The notes under the pieces: model-generated
Database searches by the model: none
The model's input: only the letters and a program-made list of their open reading frames with translations
What the model was told of the DNA's origin: nothing
Position numbers and translations under genes: made by a program
Shown here: positions 32,498-44,290 of the stretch, piece by piece
Layout of the letters: each line of letters opens with the position of its first letter
How positions within the stretch are numbered: the first letter of the stretch is position 1
NCBI GenBank assembly: GCA_007570785.1
Contig: ML664199.1
Location: forward strand, 16,892,523 to 16,956,522
DNA: 64,000 nt
Direction: 5' to 3'
Origin: Antilocapra americana
Taxonomy: Eukaryota; Chordata; Mammalia; Artiodactyla; Antilocapridae

Positions 32498-32615
32498 CCA
32501 CTAGACTGTAAGCTCCTAGACGCCAAGGACTATCTTATTTACTCATCTTATTCTCTGCATTTAGAATTAGACAATTAATGAATAGTTGTTAAGCGAATAA
32601 TCAAAATGTCTAATA
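32498..32615 (+). repeat. L2/MIR-type 3' end
   Basis: 'actagactgtaagctcctagacgcc' and 'ggactatcttatttact ... aatagttgttaagcgaat' follow the common L2 3' pattern. Confidence 0.5.
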
Positions 32616-33269
32616 GTGTGCTTATTATGAGTTGCCAAATTCTTAGATTATTTGTGTAAAACGACTATTTCATTAACAGCCTAGAGTAGGTAATTTCCTT
32701 CACCTTGCACTATGTTGGATAACTCTTAGAAAAATTCCTCAAACCCTATCACCTTAAGAAAATGGCCTTTTTGTCATCTGTATACAGATAGACGGTGGAA
32801 TAGCTGCTGGGGATTCATAAATGTTGAAAGGATGTCGCTCTTCACCAGGAGTCGGGGTTGGGTGGAGTGGGGCTTGGGAATGGGCAGCTTGTTGTTACTC
32901 CCTTTCTGACAGCTCCTCTGTTTTTGGCAGTAAGAGGTTAAGGGTCGAGGGAGCAACCTGAGTGATAGATTATGCCTGCTCTGCTCCAATACCAAGTCCA
33001 ATTAGAGTACAGCACAGGGATTTCTTGCCTTTTATTTGTCTGTAGTTTCTTTCATGTAGTGTTGCTGAATTGAGAAGTAGCTGAAGCAATATTGATATGC
33101 AGGTATATGATTTATTACCAACACGAATTTGAACAACATTAATGGGGAATGCATCAGATCTGTGGTACTCTGCAAAGTTGAAGTTTTCCCCTTTGTGATA
33201 CAATTCCTTACCTGCAATATAAATCCTTTTCAAGCCTTTCCCAGACCTTCCTTTAAGGTGGATCCAACC
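32616..33269. other. Intron 1 gap
   Basis: No coding exon or confident repeat was seen. Confidence 0.4.
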
Positions 33270-33430
33270 TCTAAAATTACCTGGAGAGCATGTTAAAATT
33301 GGATTCCTGGATGCAACCTGCGGAGTTTCTGTTTTTTTAGTTCTGGGGAGGAGCCTGAGAAAGTGATTTTTCTAAAAACTCTCTCAGGTGATGCTGTTGC
33401 CTCTGGTTCCTGGACCACTGTTTGAGTAGG
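33270..33430. repeat. hAT-type (MER20/MER5-like) remnant
   Basis: 'aattacctggagagcatgtt', 'tggattcctggatgcaacc' and 'ctcaggtgatgctg ... ggaccactgtttgag' match the usual layout of these short elements. Confidence 0.45.
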
Positions 33431-34114
33431 AAAGAGCTGGACTGTGTTTCTGGTTTCTGTTTACTTCAGTTGTGTGTGCTTTCTTTTCATAGTGCTCACA
33501 GCATTTGGGGCTGTTCACTGTTGAGAAACTCAGAAGGGATATGCACAATCTGCTTGGACCCAAACCTTCAATTCTGCTTAGTCAGCATCTTCCGGGATCC
33601 CCCTCTGTCTTAGGATACAAAGTCTGCATGCTTCTCCACAGTTCTGCCTGTTTTGTTTCTCTCATCTACATGGTCTGGTTGACCAGAAGTTTCTCTTGAG
33701 ATTTTTACCTATTCCTTTTAAATATATTTACTAACTCGTGTCTTTCCCTCCATCTATATAATAGATTGCCTTTCTGATTCTCCTTCAAATCAGTATTCCT
33801 CACTCATCATTCTTCCACACTTTATAGGTTTCTTTGAAGATCTTTGTTATAGACCCATAAGCATGTCACTACCCAGTCTTTATTGCTCCACTACTCTTCT
33901 TCTTCATATTCATCTGGTCCCACCGTACACTCCCCTCAGGAAAGAAATAATACTCCTGGTTATAAATCTGCTTACAAAACTATTTAAAATTATCTAAGCC
34001 ACTGATCTCATCTTCTGTGTCATTTTAACCAGGCTCAATTGCTGTTTGAAAAAGCAGTTGACCTCTCTGAAATTGATTTGATCTATCCCCTGTGATTTGC
34101 CAATATTTTTCCTA
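33431..34114. other. Intron 1 gap
   Basis: No coding exon or confident repeat was seen. Confidence 0.4.
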
Positions 34115-34365
34115 ATTTTTAATAATTGAGGTACAATTTACATTCAGTAATATTTACCCTTTTTAGCATACAGTTGAATGATTTTTCATAGATACATAAG
34201 TCATGTAAACACCATCAGCACAGCTGAGACATAAAACAGACCAATCACCCCCAAAAGTTCCCTCGTGCTCCTTTCTGGCTCCCCTCTTCTCCTCACTCCC
34301 AGCCCTTGACAATCACAGATCAGTGTCCTGTCTCTGTAGTTTTGTCTTTTCCAGAATGTGGAATT
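34115..34365 (-). repeat. Old L1M 3' fragment, antisense
   Basis: 'aattgaggtacaatttacatt', 'catagatacataagtcatgtaaacacc' and 'cagtgtcctgtctctgtagttttg' follow an L1ME-type 3' end. Confidence 0.5.
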
Positions 34366-34766
34366 CAAATAGAAATGTTTTATTAAATGAATTTAGTCCT
34401 TGCATTTAAAGAAACCATTCTAAAAGCTGAGGGTTGGTAAATTTTATGCCAGCATACTCAACTCTTCTTGTAGTAATTACTTTGTTTTATTTAGCATTTT
34501 AATAGAGTGATATGCAGTTTGGCATTTCATTGTACTTTGGTTTCAGAACGTTTTTCTTTTTCTCCAAAATAGTCTTCCTTTTCTCTTTTTGTTTTAAAAG
34601 GAAAGCTTTTTTTTTAAAAAAAGCACTTTCTGAAGGCATTCAGATATTAAAGGTTTTGTTTATTTCATTTACTTACTGTTTAATAAACTAGAAAGCCAAG
34701 TCAGGAAATATATGTTTTTTTAAAGGTAGACAAACTAACATTTCTTTTTATCTTTCTTTCATACAG
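34366..34766. other. Intron 1 end before the microexon
   Basis: AT-rich. It ends in the pyrimidine tract 'tctttttatctttctttcatacag', a good acceptor for the 17-nt exon. Confidence 0.6.
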
Positions 34767-34783
34767 GTGTTTGCTTCAGGATG
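34767..34783 (+). CDS. ACYP2: ACYP2 coding exon 2 (17-nt microexon)
   Basis: The exon GTGTTTGCTTCAGGATG lies between a strong acceptor (ATACAG) and a consensus donor (GTAAGT). Joined to the G left by exon 1 it encodes Gly20-Val-Cys-Phe-Arg-Met25 and ends in phase 0. Arg24 (Arg23 in the numbering without Met) is the phosphate-binding catalytic arginine of acylphosphatases, so this tiny exon is indispensable. Skipping it would remove 17 nt and shift the frame. The length is seen directly; its use is inferred from the perfect fit to the ACYP2 protein. Confidence 0.95.
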
Positions 34784-35274
34784 GTAAGTCAGTACAATCT
34801 GTTTATTATTTTCTGCTATGTCTTCCCTCTCTCCACTGTTATTTCTAGTTACAGAGACAGAGCAGTTATCTATATACTTAGTTCTAATCATGTCCTTGAC
34901 AGCAAATGAAGAAATATTTGTATTTCTTTCAAATTACTGACTGAGATTTTTATGAAGACTGTCTTTTAGAAGCAGTCTATTAAAAAATAGACTAGTTACA
35001 GACTAGCAGTCCATTACAGCCTTCCTAGTTTTTCATTAATATTTCCGTGAATTTCAAAAGTACCTCTCTGGGAGTCATCCAGTTAAACATTTTGGTTATA
35101 TATGCTTAATGCTGAAGTGATACTGAAGTGAAGTGAGCAGACACACACACATGTTTAATACAAAGCGTGGGATCTTCCACTTGTCCTGGATGGAAGAATC
35201 TCTCCAAACAAGGATACATGTCTTGAAATGCAGAATGAGAAATGCCCATGTTGAATAAGGAAGTGATTCCGAGG
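34784..35274 (+). other. ACYP2 intron 2, first part
   Basis: Intron 2 spans 34784-36552 (1,769 bp). This part has a short CA-rich stretch near 35140 and nothing else recognised. Confidence 0.6.
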
Positions 35275-35480
35275 TGAAAGAAAGTGGTAGTTGCTCAGTA
35301 TGTCCGACTCTCTGTGATCCCACACTTGGTGAGCCCATAGGCTCCTTTATTCATGGAATTCCCCAGGCAAGAATACTGGAGTGGGTAGCCATTCCCTTCT
35401 TCAGGGGATCTTCCTGAACCTGGGGCAGAACCTGAGTCTTCCACTGGAGACTACCGTCTGAGCCACCAGGGAAGCCCCTA
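35275..35480 (-). repeat. Bov-tA SINE in ACYP2 intron 2
   Basis: Antisense, near complete: GTAGTTGCTCAGTATGTCCG to CTGAGCCACCAGGGAAGCCC. Confidence 0.9.
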
Positions 35481-36552
35481 GGTTTTTAAAGTTAAAACCC
35501 CTTGTTGTCTTTTAAATATTTATTTTAAAATATCTACTTGTTTTAAAATACTTTAAGAATATCTATGTTTAAAATCTGGTACTCTTTTTCTAAAAGTTAA
35601 AGGTGGCCTGTATTCTCACCTACCGTTTAAGCTGGGAGTCACTAGCTAGGTCCCTGTTCCTAACCTCTGAGAGTTTGAACAGGTTGCCATAAGTCAAGTC
35701 TCCGTATTTTGAGATAGACTGTCCCCTAGAATTAATATTGGTTGTTTTTTTTTTTCATTATTCTCTTGGAAGACTTATTTTCAGAGCCAGCCCTTAAGCA
35801 ATTCCAGCTGTAATCATCTTGGTTTATATTGCTTCATTTAGTTGGCATACAGAATGTACAGCTCTTGGTCACCCTGGCCTCCAAATAGGAGAAAAGCATG
35901 TTTCTAAAAAGTGCTAGTAGACCGGTTCCACAGAATTTTGTTGTGATGTAGTTAAAATAATTCAAAATCAAAATATTTCTGGGTTTTCATGTGCCTGTAG
36001 CATAACTAAATTTGGAATTGGGAAAAGGAATTTTAAAAAAGAATGATTGGAAAAACAGTTACTCCTAGACAATTATAATATTTGTGGCAAGTACAGAGTC
36101 AAGAGAAAATGTCAGAATCTTCTCTTTCAGTACTTTGTATTGATCGTAACTAGGTATTTTTCCTTAGTGATTGAGTATGTTGGAGTGATCCTTGTTTGGA
36201 ACCCAGATTGATAGTGTAGCTTAGCAGTAGGAGACTGTGAAAGCAATGCAACAGAGTTTTATGGATTCCAAAAGAATCATGGATATTGTTTTCTGAAATA
36301 ATTCCCGCCATCAGTTTATTTTCTCACAACATGCTTGTCTTTACTGAATGCTGAATTTAGCAAAACAAAACAAAAGCCATTTACATGGAGGTTCTTGTAA
36401 ATGTAGATATTACCAGAAGTCAGCCACACAATTTTTGGCATAGACTATATTTTAGAAAAAAAAAAATCAGCTCTTTTGTGACCGTATTCTTTTGAAAGTC
36501 AGGCTCAAGTGTGATACTGGACTTTGCCTCTCTTGTTTTCTCCTGAAACCAG
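35481..36552 (+). other. ACYP2 intron 2, second part
   Basis: AT-rich, no confident repeat. It ends with the acceptor tract 'cctctcttgttttctcctgaaaccag'. Confidence 0.6.
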
Positions 36553-36662
36553 TACACTGAGGATGAGGCTAGGAAAATCGGAGTGGTCGGCTGGGTGAAG
36601 AATACCAGCAAAGGCACTGTGACAGGCCAAGTGCAGGGCCCTGAAGAGAAAGTCAACTCCAT
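36553..36662 (+). CDS. ACYP2: ACYP2 coding exon 3
   Basis: The 110-nt exon encodes Tyr26 to Ser61 and the first two bases of Met62, ending AT before the donor GTAAGT (phase 2). It contains the second acylphosphatase signature, [17 protein letters not shown]. Within it, Asn42 (Asn41 without Met) is the catalytic residue that positions the attacking water. The reading is intact and close to the human protein (Glu in place of Asp at position 57, as I recall it). The remaining exon, encoding roughly the last 37 residues, was not found before 64000, so the gene is incomplete in this window. Confidence 0.96.
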
Positions 36663-37264
36663 GTAAGTAATAAGACTAGTAACACGCTCATGTGACTTAT
36701 GAACTTATTTCAGTGTTTGGTTGGACCATAAGAATAGAATTGATGGACCAATTTTCCTTTGTAGACTATCACTAAACTAACATGTTTTGACGCAGACGAG
36801 CAAAGAAATTCTTAAAGATGAGAGTGGAATTTCTACTTTCAGGAATGGATTTCCCACCTGGGCAGACCCTCAGAAAGGACTTTAGCATCATTCTCCAATC
36901 TGTATGAACTGTGTTCTGTCAGTCTCCTGTCATACAAGGGAGACATCCAGGGTCAAGTATTTCTCATCTTAAGTAGCTGTGACAGGAGCAGGAGCATAGT
37001 ACTTCAGAATGGTTCTTGAAGTTCTTAAAGAACCTGCAAGGCAAAAAGGTTGCCATTTCCTTTGTATTATTTAATTGTCTTATTTGTCTAATTGTAATTT
37101 TATTTGTACTGTCAATTAAAGTTATGTCTGATGAGCTGTATAGAAAGGGCATCAGATTCAGTCATAGAGGAAAAGTGTCTTGGGTACACAATGTCATTTT
37201 CAAAGACCTTATCTTTTCAGTTTCCTAATCTGCACTGTTCTTTGTAGTCTTTTTTGTTTTGTTT
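36663..37264 (+). other. Start of ACYP2 intron 3
   Basis: Intron 3 runs from 36663 beyond the window end (more than 27.3 kb). No repeat was recognised in this first part. Confidence 0.6.
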
Positions 37265-37400
37265 TAAATAAAAATATCTCCTATTTATTGAGCATTTTCA
37301 ACATATTAGGTAATATGCTAAATACTTTATATGGATTATCTCATTTAATCTACACAATAGATCTTATGAGATAGATATTCATTAATACCCAGTTTATTTT
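37265..37400 (-). repeat. MIR SINE, antisense
   Basis: 'tatttattgagcattttcaac', 'ggtaatatgctaaatactttatatgg', 'atctcatttaatctacacaatag' and 'cttatgagatagatatt' form the reverse complement of the MIR 3' half. Confidence 0.65.
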
Positions 37401-37932
37401 ATTTTGTTGTTTGCAGTTTATTTTTGTTTTCTTTACGTAATGTTTTCAGATTTCAAAAGCAATACTTTTTTACTTGTTGTAGTAAATGAAGTAATGAAAT
37501 GCAGAGAGGTATAAAAGCAAAGCTAGTAATTGCCCCCTCTCCTCTACTTCCCTCCCTTTTATGTAACCTGGGCCAGTGACTTTGTGAATCCTTTCTGAAA
37601 CTTTCCTTTTCACTTAAAATATTTAATTGTACATTGATAATTAGGGTTTTGCTTGTTTTTACTGAAATAGGAAACTTTATGCATATTTTTCTGTTACTAT
37701 TTTTTTTTTTTTTTACTTTATGGACGTTCAACAATCAGGAACTGTATAACTACCAACTCCTTATTATATAAGTACATATTTGCATTTGTGCTTAAACCAT
37801 ACCTCAACTTGAAGAGTGGGGTCCAAAGTTTAATTTGATAACATGTGGGATAATATTTAATGGACAAAAGTTATATTTTTCCATAGTCACAAAATGCACA
37901 AAAGAGAAGACTCTGATACTTACATTCTGTTA
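37401..37932. other. Intron 3 gap
   Basis: AT-rich with poly(T) at about 37701-37714. Nothing recognised. Confidence 0.4.
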
Positions 37933-38120
37933 CTGTTGTTTAGTCGCTAAGTTGTGTCCAACTCTTTGTGACCATTTGGACGGCAGCCTGCCAGCCTCCT
38001 CTGTCCATGAGATTTCCCAGGCAGGCATACTGCAGTGGGTTGCCATTTTCTTCTTCACGGAATCTTCCCAATCCAGGGATTGAACCCACGTCATTAGCAG
38101 ACAGATTCTTTACCACTGAC
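37933..38120 (-). repeat. Bov-tA SINE, old-looking
   Basis: Antisense with the GTTGTTTAGTCGCTAAGTTG type of tail found in older Bov-tA/BovA copies; head degraded (TCTTTACCACTGACAC). Confidence 0.87.
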
Positions 38121-38229
38121 ACTATATAGAACTAATATATTTTTTTTAGTTCAATGAATGAGAAAATGCTAGGTGACTGTGAAATAATTTGAGGATGGGG
38201 ACCGTGTGGAGGATGGACACTCATGCCAG

Positions 38230-39965
38230 TCATGATGTATCCTAATCCATGTTGTAGCAAGTTTTTCATTACCTTCCTTGGTATCAATGTAATCATAGCA
38301 TATATTCTGCCCATTTTTCCTTTTCAACCCCAGAAACCCTTCTTCCTCACCACACTGTCAGTCATCTCTGTTAGCAATTTGTGGGTTTCCTTCCATGTTC
38401 GTCTCCAGATTCACATTCACAGAACACACGTGTGTGCACACACACACACACAACAAACACATTCAGGTGTACATATGTTTTGGGGTTTTGTTCAATGTTT
38501 ACTTTTTAAAAATGGGATCACGATGTATCCACCTCTATGCATCTTGCCTTTATCATTTAAAAATACATCCAGGAGAACCCCTCCAAGTCAAAGATATCCC
38601 ACCAATTCGTTCTTTTTAATGGCTGCTTAATATTCCACAGTATAGATGTGTCGTTATCTATTACCTTGTAGTGCCAACTCATCTTGTTACTTTTTATTTT
38701 TTTCTGCAGTAAGAACAATGCTGTAATAAACATTTTATTTGTGATTTTGTTTTTGTGGGATTGATTTTCAGGAGTGTGATTTGTTGGCTGAAGTGTCAAT
38801 GTACTTTTAATTTAAAAATATTTGCTCAACTGCTTTTCAACAGCTGTAAACAAACTTTTTTCTCTTTATCCTGTTGATGGTTGTTGCTCTCTCATTTTTC
38901 TTTTATCTGGTTGGGTGTAGAGGAATGTATTTTTTTTTTAACTGTAATTGTACTTCTCTAATTGCTAGTTAGTTGGAGCATCTTCATTCAGTGTGGATTT
39001 ATTCTCATAGATTCCATTTTCACATCTTTTACTAATTTTCCCACTGATTGTCTCTTGCCAGTTTTTAAGAGCACTTTGTATATTGGTGATGACTATTAAC
39101 TCATTATCTGTTACCTCTTTTTCAAGTATTTTCCCAAATCTATCATTTGCCTATTAGTTTGTTTACAAAAGCTTTTGTCACATAAATTGTGTTTCATTTT
39201 TGTAAACTCAAATATGGCTGTCTTTTCTTTCTGGTTTAGAAAACAGATTGTAAGTGTTGTTTCCTAGCTTTCCTTTTAATTTTTTAATGGCTGTATTTAT
39301 TATAATAGGCATCTATTCCATCTGGAATTTGTTTTTTATTTATAAGAGTGAAGACTATTTTCTACCAGATGGCTTGCCAGTTGTGCCAGCACTATTTATT
39401 AAATAGTCACTCTTTCCCCCATTGAATTGAAATACATTTTTGTCATTTATTAAAATCTCATATAAACTGGGTTTTTTTCTGGGTGTTCTGTTTTGGTCCA
39501 CTGATTGATGTGTCTCACTGTTGTGGTTGTTGTTCAGTCACTCAGTTGTGTCTGACTCTGTGACCCCATGGACTGCACTACTCCAGCCTTCCCTGTCCTT
39601 GATTATCTCCCTGAGTTTGCTCAAACTCATGTCCATTGAGTCGATGATCCCATCCAACCATCTCATCCTTTGTCACCCACTTCCCCTCTGCCCTCAATCT
39701 TTCCCAGCATCAAGTTCTTTTCCAGTGAGTCAGCTCTTTGCATAGGGTAACCAAGTATAGCTTGATGTATCTATTCTTATACTAATATTCCATATTGATT
39801 TAATTACAGTGGCTTTATAGTGTATTTTCTTTCATTATTCTTTTTCATTCTTTTTTTTGCTTTCTTGGGCATTTATTTTCTCTCTAAACTTTAAGAAACT
39901 TTTATCCATTTAATTAGAATAGTTTTTTGTAAAAAAGACTTAGTTGTCTTAACAAATTTTATTTA
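38230..39965 (-). repeat. Old L1M, 3' UTR to ORF2 region, antisense
   Basis: 'atggctgcttaatattccacag', 'gcagtaagaacaatgctgtaat', 'atggttgttgctctctc', 'tgtgccagcactatttattaaatag' and 'gttttggtccactgattgatg' match the reverse complement of old L1. A (CA)n run lies at about 38432-38452. The element is split by a BovB 3' end at 39522-39757. No coding capacity remains. Confidence 0.6.
39522..39757 (-). mobile_element. BovB 3' end fragment within L1M
   Basis: Antisense BovB 3' terminus (TTGTTCAGTCACTCAGTTGTG) to the 'agtcagctctttgcatagg' block, about 235 bp. Confidence 0.85.
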
Positions 39966-40200
39966 AGTAAGACTTTATTTTTTAAAACAGTTTTAGATTT
40001 ACAGAAAAATTGTGAAGCTAATACAGAGGGTTTCTGTGTACTCCTCATATTTTCCCCATTTACATTTTATATTAGTATGATGCATATGTTACAATTAATG
40101 AGCCAGTACTGATGCACTGTATTAAGTAGAGTCCATAGTTTATTCTAATTTCCTCAGCTGTTATAATACCTAATGTCTCGTTTCTCTTTTAGGAGCCCAT
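39966..40200 (-). repeat. Old L1M 3' end, antisense (third copy)
   Basis: 'ttttaaaacagttttagatttac', 'attgtgaagctaatacagaggg', 'gagccagtactgatgcactg'. Same family course as at 8795 and 24995. Confidence 0.65.
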
Positions 40201-40489
40201 ATCTTACTTGCTTTTTAATTGCACATTTTTTATAATATTAAATCTTTCCATCTAAGAATATGTATATCTACCTGTGGCTGATTCATGTTGATGTTTTTTT
40301 TTTTTTTAACACAATGTTTTAGAGCAACTATTCTTTAATTAATAAGAAATAAATTTAAAAAATATAATTGTATATAAAAAAGAATATAGATATCTTTTCA
40401 TTTGCTCAGATTTTAAAATTCATCCTTCAGTGTGATTTTATGGTTATCATCATATAGATTTTATGCTTTTCTTACAGAGTTCATTCCTC
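40201..40489. other. Intron 3 gap
   Basis: AT-rich with a poly(T) run at about 40297-40309. Confidence 0.4.
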
Positions 40490-40850
40490 TTTGTCTTAGT
40501 CAGTTGGTGCTGCTATAACGAAGCATCTAGACTGGGTGGTTTATAAACAACAGAAATTCTCAGAGTCATGGAGGCTGGAAGTGCAAGATCAGGGTGTAAG
40601 CCTGGTCGGGTTCTGGTGAGGGCCCTCTTCTGGGTTGTGGACAGTTGATTTCTCACTGTTTTCCTTCCACTGGCACAAAGAGAGCTAGCTAACTCTCTCA
40701 ATGGTTCTTATCAGGACACTAATCTAATTTGAGTTCTACCCTCATGACCTAATTACCTCTCAAAGGCCCCACCTCCAGAAACTGTCACATTGGAAATGAA
40801 GTTATTAACCTGTGAATTGGGGAGGATAAATTCAGTCTATAACAATATTA
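40490..40850 (-). repeat. MaLR-type LTR (MST/MLT1-like), antisense
   Basis: 'ttgtcttagtcagttggtgctgctataac', 'gactgggtggtttataaac', 'ggaggctggaagtgcaagatc', 'ggtgagggccctcttc', 'ctcatgacctaattacctctcaaagg' and 'gtcacattgg' are the reverse complement of an ERVL-MaLR solo LTR. No internal region is visible. Confidence 0.75.
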
Positions 40851-41812
40851 TATTGCTTTTTTCACCATTGTGGATGGAATATTTTTCCCATGTTTGTTTC
40901 TGGGTGTTTATGCCAGAATATGAAAAGCCTAATGATGTTTGTAAATTTATTTTGTATCATAGCGTTACCTTATCAAATATTCTTGTTAATTATACCAGAT
41001 ATGACTGTTTGCTGTTTTTGGTTTTTGTTTTTTGTAAATTACAGTCTATTGGATTTCGTAAGTGTACAGTTCTGTAATTAGCAAAAATAGTGTATCTTTT
41101 TTCCAGTGTTTATTTCATTTGCCAGACCTCCTCATGACAGTGTTAAATAATAATAGCCATAGCAAGCATTCCTATCTGATTTCTGATTTTATTCGAAATG
41201 GTTTTCTTTTTTCACTAAGCATATTGATGTATGCTGTTGATTTTTGGTAAATATACTTCATAACATTGACTTTCACTCTTGTATTCCTTGAATGAAGCTC
41301 TGGTTGGTCATATTGTGTTATTGTCCTGAGTCATTCCTAAATACTGCTTCCCAGTGTTTTACTTAGAAATTTTTCATCTGTAACTTAAAAAGTAAGATTA
41401 TAGTTTCCCTTTTTTGGTGTTGGGTGGTTGGTTACTGTATCAGGTTTGGTGTTAACAATTTTGCTGACTCATGAAATGTATTAAGTTTCCATTTTCATTC
41501 ATTCTGAGATAATTTAAATAATGCTGAATTACTGTTCTTACGTTAGCTGAAATAAATTGTGAGATCACTCAGTCTTAGTGCCTTCTTAATAATAGGCCTT
41601 TCCAATCTGATCTATCGTAGTTGGTGTATTTGAGTTTGCTACTTGTTCCCAGATTCATTTATATCTTGCTAGAGAACTATCCAGTTGTCCTAGAGTTTCA
41701 AATTTGTGGTCATAGATTTTATAATTTTTAAAACCTCTTTTGTATCTGTGTTTATAGCTCCTTCAAAAATTCCTAATCTTGTAAAGTTTTATTCTCTCCT
41801 CATTTTTCCTTG

Positions 41813-42012
41813 GGCTTCCCTGATAGCTCAGTTGGTAAAGAATCCGCCTGCAATGCAGGAGACCCCGGTTCAATTACTAGGTTGAGAAGATCCTTTGGAG
41901 AAGGGAAAGGCTACCCACTCCAGTATTCTTGCCTAGAGAATTCCATGGGATATATAGTCCATGGGGTCACAAAGAGTCTGACACGACTGAGCAACTTTCA
42001 CTTTCACTTTCA
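41813..42012 (+). repeat. Bov-tA SINE (young-looking)
   Basis: GGGCTTCCCTGATAGCTCAG to the tail GAGCAACTTTCACTTTCACT, close to the general Bov-tA pattern and with few changes. Confidence 0.92.
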
Positions 42013-42231
42013 TTTTTAATCGGTCTCAGAAGAAATTTATCTATTTTGTTGGTATATCTTAAAAAAACAGCTTTTGGACTTATTAATCATTTCTACATTT
42101 TTGGTTTCCCATTTTCTTAATTTCAACTGTTACTAATTCCCTCTGTTTTATTTCTTTGTTGCTTGGCCTTTAAGTCTTCAACATGAGGGGTAGCTGCCTT
42201 TGGTTTTAGTCTTTTTAGGTTAATGATGGTG

Positions 42232-42472
42232 ATCAGGCGTTTCTGTGGTGCTAGTGGCAAACAACCCACCTGCCAGTGGAGGAGACATAAGAGGTGCGAG
42301 TTTGGTCCCTGGGTCAGGAACATCCCCTGGAGGAGGGTATGGCACCCACTCCAGTATTCCTGCCTGGAGAATCCCCATGGACAGAGAAGCCTGGCGGGCT
42401 ACAGTCTATAGGTTAGCAGAGTCATGGGGTTGCAGAGCTGGACATGACCGAAGCGACTCAGCATGCACCTAA
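42232..42472 (+). repeat. Bov-tA SINE (diverged)
   Basis: Degraded head (GGTGCTAGTGGCAAACAACC), clear body GGCACCCACTCCAGTATTCC and tail GAAGCGACTCAGCATGCACC. Confidence 0.85.
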
Positions 42473-42799
42473 ACACGTTGTGTTGTTCGATAGGTTTTGT
42501 TAAAAAGTGTTATTTTCATTGTTTTCTGGATAGTTTGTAATTTCATGTTTTATTTCCTCTATGATAAAATATCCAATGGTATTCTGTTTATGTGTTTTTT
42601 TAAGTTTCCAGTGGTTATGTTTTTTAGTCATCTTTTATTACATATGTCTATTTTTATTTGCTGAAGATCTGAGAATGAGGCCTAAAAGATCTCTACCTTA
42701 AAAAATTGTTAAACCCTTCTTATGACATGATTTATTTTGGATAGATCAGTTGGGATGGGTGATCCAATTAGGATGCCATAAGCTGCAAGAGATAGAATA

Positions 42800-43850
42800 T
42801 CTGATTCAGTTCAGTTCAGTTCAGTCACTCAGTCATGTCTGACTCTTTGCGACCCCATGAATCACAGCACTCCAGGCTTCCCTGTCCATCACCAACTCCT
42901 GGAGTCCACCCAAACCCATGTCCATTGAGTCAGTGATTCCATCCAGCCATCTCATCCTCTGTTGTCCTCTTCTCCTCCTGCCCTCAATCTTTCCCAGCAT
43001 CAGGGTCTTTTCCATTGAGTCAACTCTTCACATCAGATGGCCAAAGTATTGGAGTTTCAGCTTCAGCATCAGTCCTTCCAATGAACACCCAGGACTGATC
43101 TCCTTTAGGATGGACTGCTTGGATCTCCTTGCAGTCCAAGGGACTCTCAAGAGTCTTCTCCAACACCACACTTCAAAAGTATCAATTCTTTGGCACTCAG
43201 CTTTCTTCACCATCCACCTCTCGCATCCATACATGACCACTGGAAAAACCATAGCCTTGACTAGATGGACCTTTGTTGACAAAGTGATGTCTCTGCTTTT
43301 CAATATTGGTCATAACTTTCCTTTCAAGGAGTAAACGTCTTTTAATTTCATGGCTGCAATCACCATCTGCAGTGATTTTGGAGCCCAGAAAAATAAAGTC
43401 AGCCACTGTTTCCACTGTTTCCCCATCTATTTCCCATGAAGTGATGGGCCCAGATGCCATGATCTTAATTTTCTGAATGTTGAGCTTTAAGCCAACTTTT
43501 TCACTCTCCTCTTTCACTTTCAGCAAGAGGCTTTTTAGTTCCTCTTCACTTTCTGCCATTAGGGTGATGTCATCTGCATATCTGAGGTTATTGATATTTC
43601 TCTCGGCAATCTTGATTCCAGCTTGTGCTTCTTCCAGCCCCAAGTTTCTCATGATGTACTCTGCATCTAAGTTAAATAAGCAGGGTGACAATATACAGCC
43701 ATGACGTACTCCTTTTCCTATTTGGAACCAGTCTGTTGTTCCATATCCAGTTCTAACTATTGCTTCCTGACCTGCATACAGGTTTCTCAAGAGGCAGGTC
43801 AGATGGTCTGGTATTTCCATTTCTTTAAGAATTTTCCACAGTTTCTGATT
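42800..43850 (-). mobile_element. BovB LINE, 5'-truncated, with 7-bp target-site duplication
   Basis: Flanked by TCTGATT at 42800-42806 and 43844-43850. The 3' end carries (TTCAG)n repeats at 42807-42823. A minus-strand open frame (43197-43820, 207 aa) covers the RT C-terminal part with the YADD motif (in the block RYADDITLM) and a correct GSKITADGDCSHEI block. It is only an RT fragment, with no endonuclease, so it cannot move by itself. The long open frame suggests a comparatively young copy. Confidence 0.93.
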
Positions 43851-44044
43851 AAAAGTAGCTTAATGAAGGGGCTGATGCTTCTTACTTTCCACAAAGACTG
43901 GGGCAGGTAGTGGTTCCACAGCTGGTTCAGTGACTCCATTATGTTTGGGTTCTTGGGTCAGTTTCTTTTGGACCCTGCAAACTTTCTATCTCTTCTGCTT
44001 TCCTGCAAGTCCTTGACATCCTTACAGTATCAATTCATAGACTC

Positions 44045-44290
44045 GTAGACTTTGTGGATGAGGGTAAGGGTGGGATGATATGGGAGAAGGGCATTGAAGC
44101 ATGTTAATTGTCATGTGTCTAATCAATCGCCAGCCCAGGATTGATGCTCGGGACTGGTGCAGCGAGATTTCCCGGGGGGGAGGGAGGAGGGAGGGGGGAC
44201 CCGGAGGGGAAGCATATGTAAACCCATGGTGATATCATGACAATGTATGGCAAAAACAATAAAAAAATAAATAAATAAAAAGGAAAAAAA
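44045..44290 (+). mobile_element. Ruminant L1 3' end (second copy)
   Basis: Same course as 15680-15925: 'gagggtaagggtgggatgatatggga', 'caatcgccagcccaggattgatgc', a polypurine block at about 44176-44210, 'catatgtaaacccatgg', then 'aataaaaaaataaataaataaa'. Confidence 0.72.

Larger units (their letters stand above)
18258..34766 (+). other. ACYP2: ACYP2 intron 1 (16,509 bp)
   Basis: Bounded by GTAGGG and a pyrimidine-rich tract ending ATACAG. It is mostly mobile-element sequence, with a BovB block at 18838-21888 and many SINEs. No further coding exon was recognised in it. Confidence 0.9.
41080..42720 (-). repeat. Old L1M ORF2 region, antisense, split by two SINEs
   Basis: 'caagcattcctatctgatttctgatttta', 'tggtgttaacaattttgctgac', 'ccagttgtcctagagtttc', 'aaaaacagcttttggac', 'cctttaagtcttcaac' and 'tttctggatagtttgtaatttc' follow an antisense L1 ORF2 course. 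SINEs at 41813-42012 and 42232-42472 interrupt it. Confidence 0.55.
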
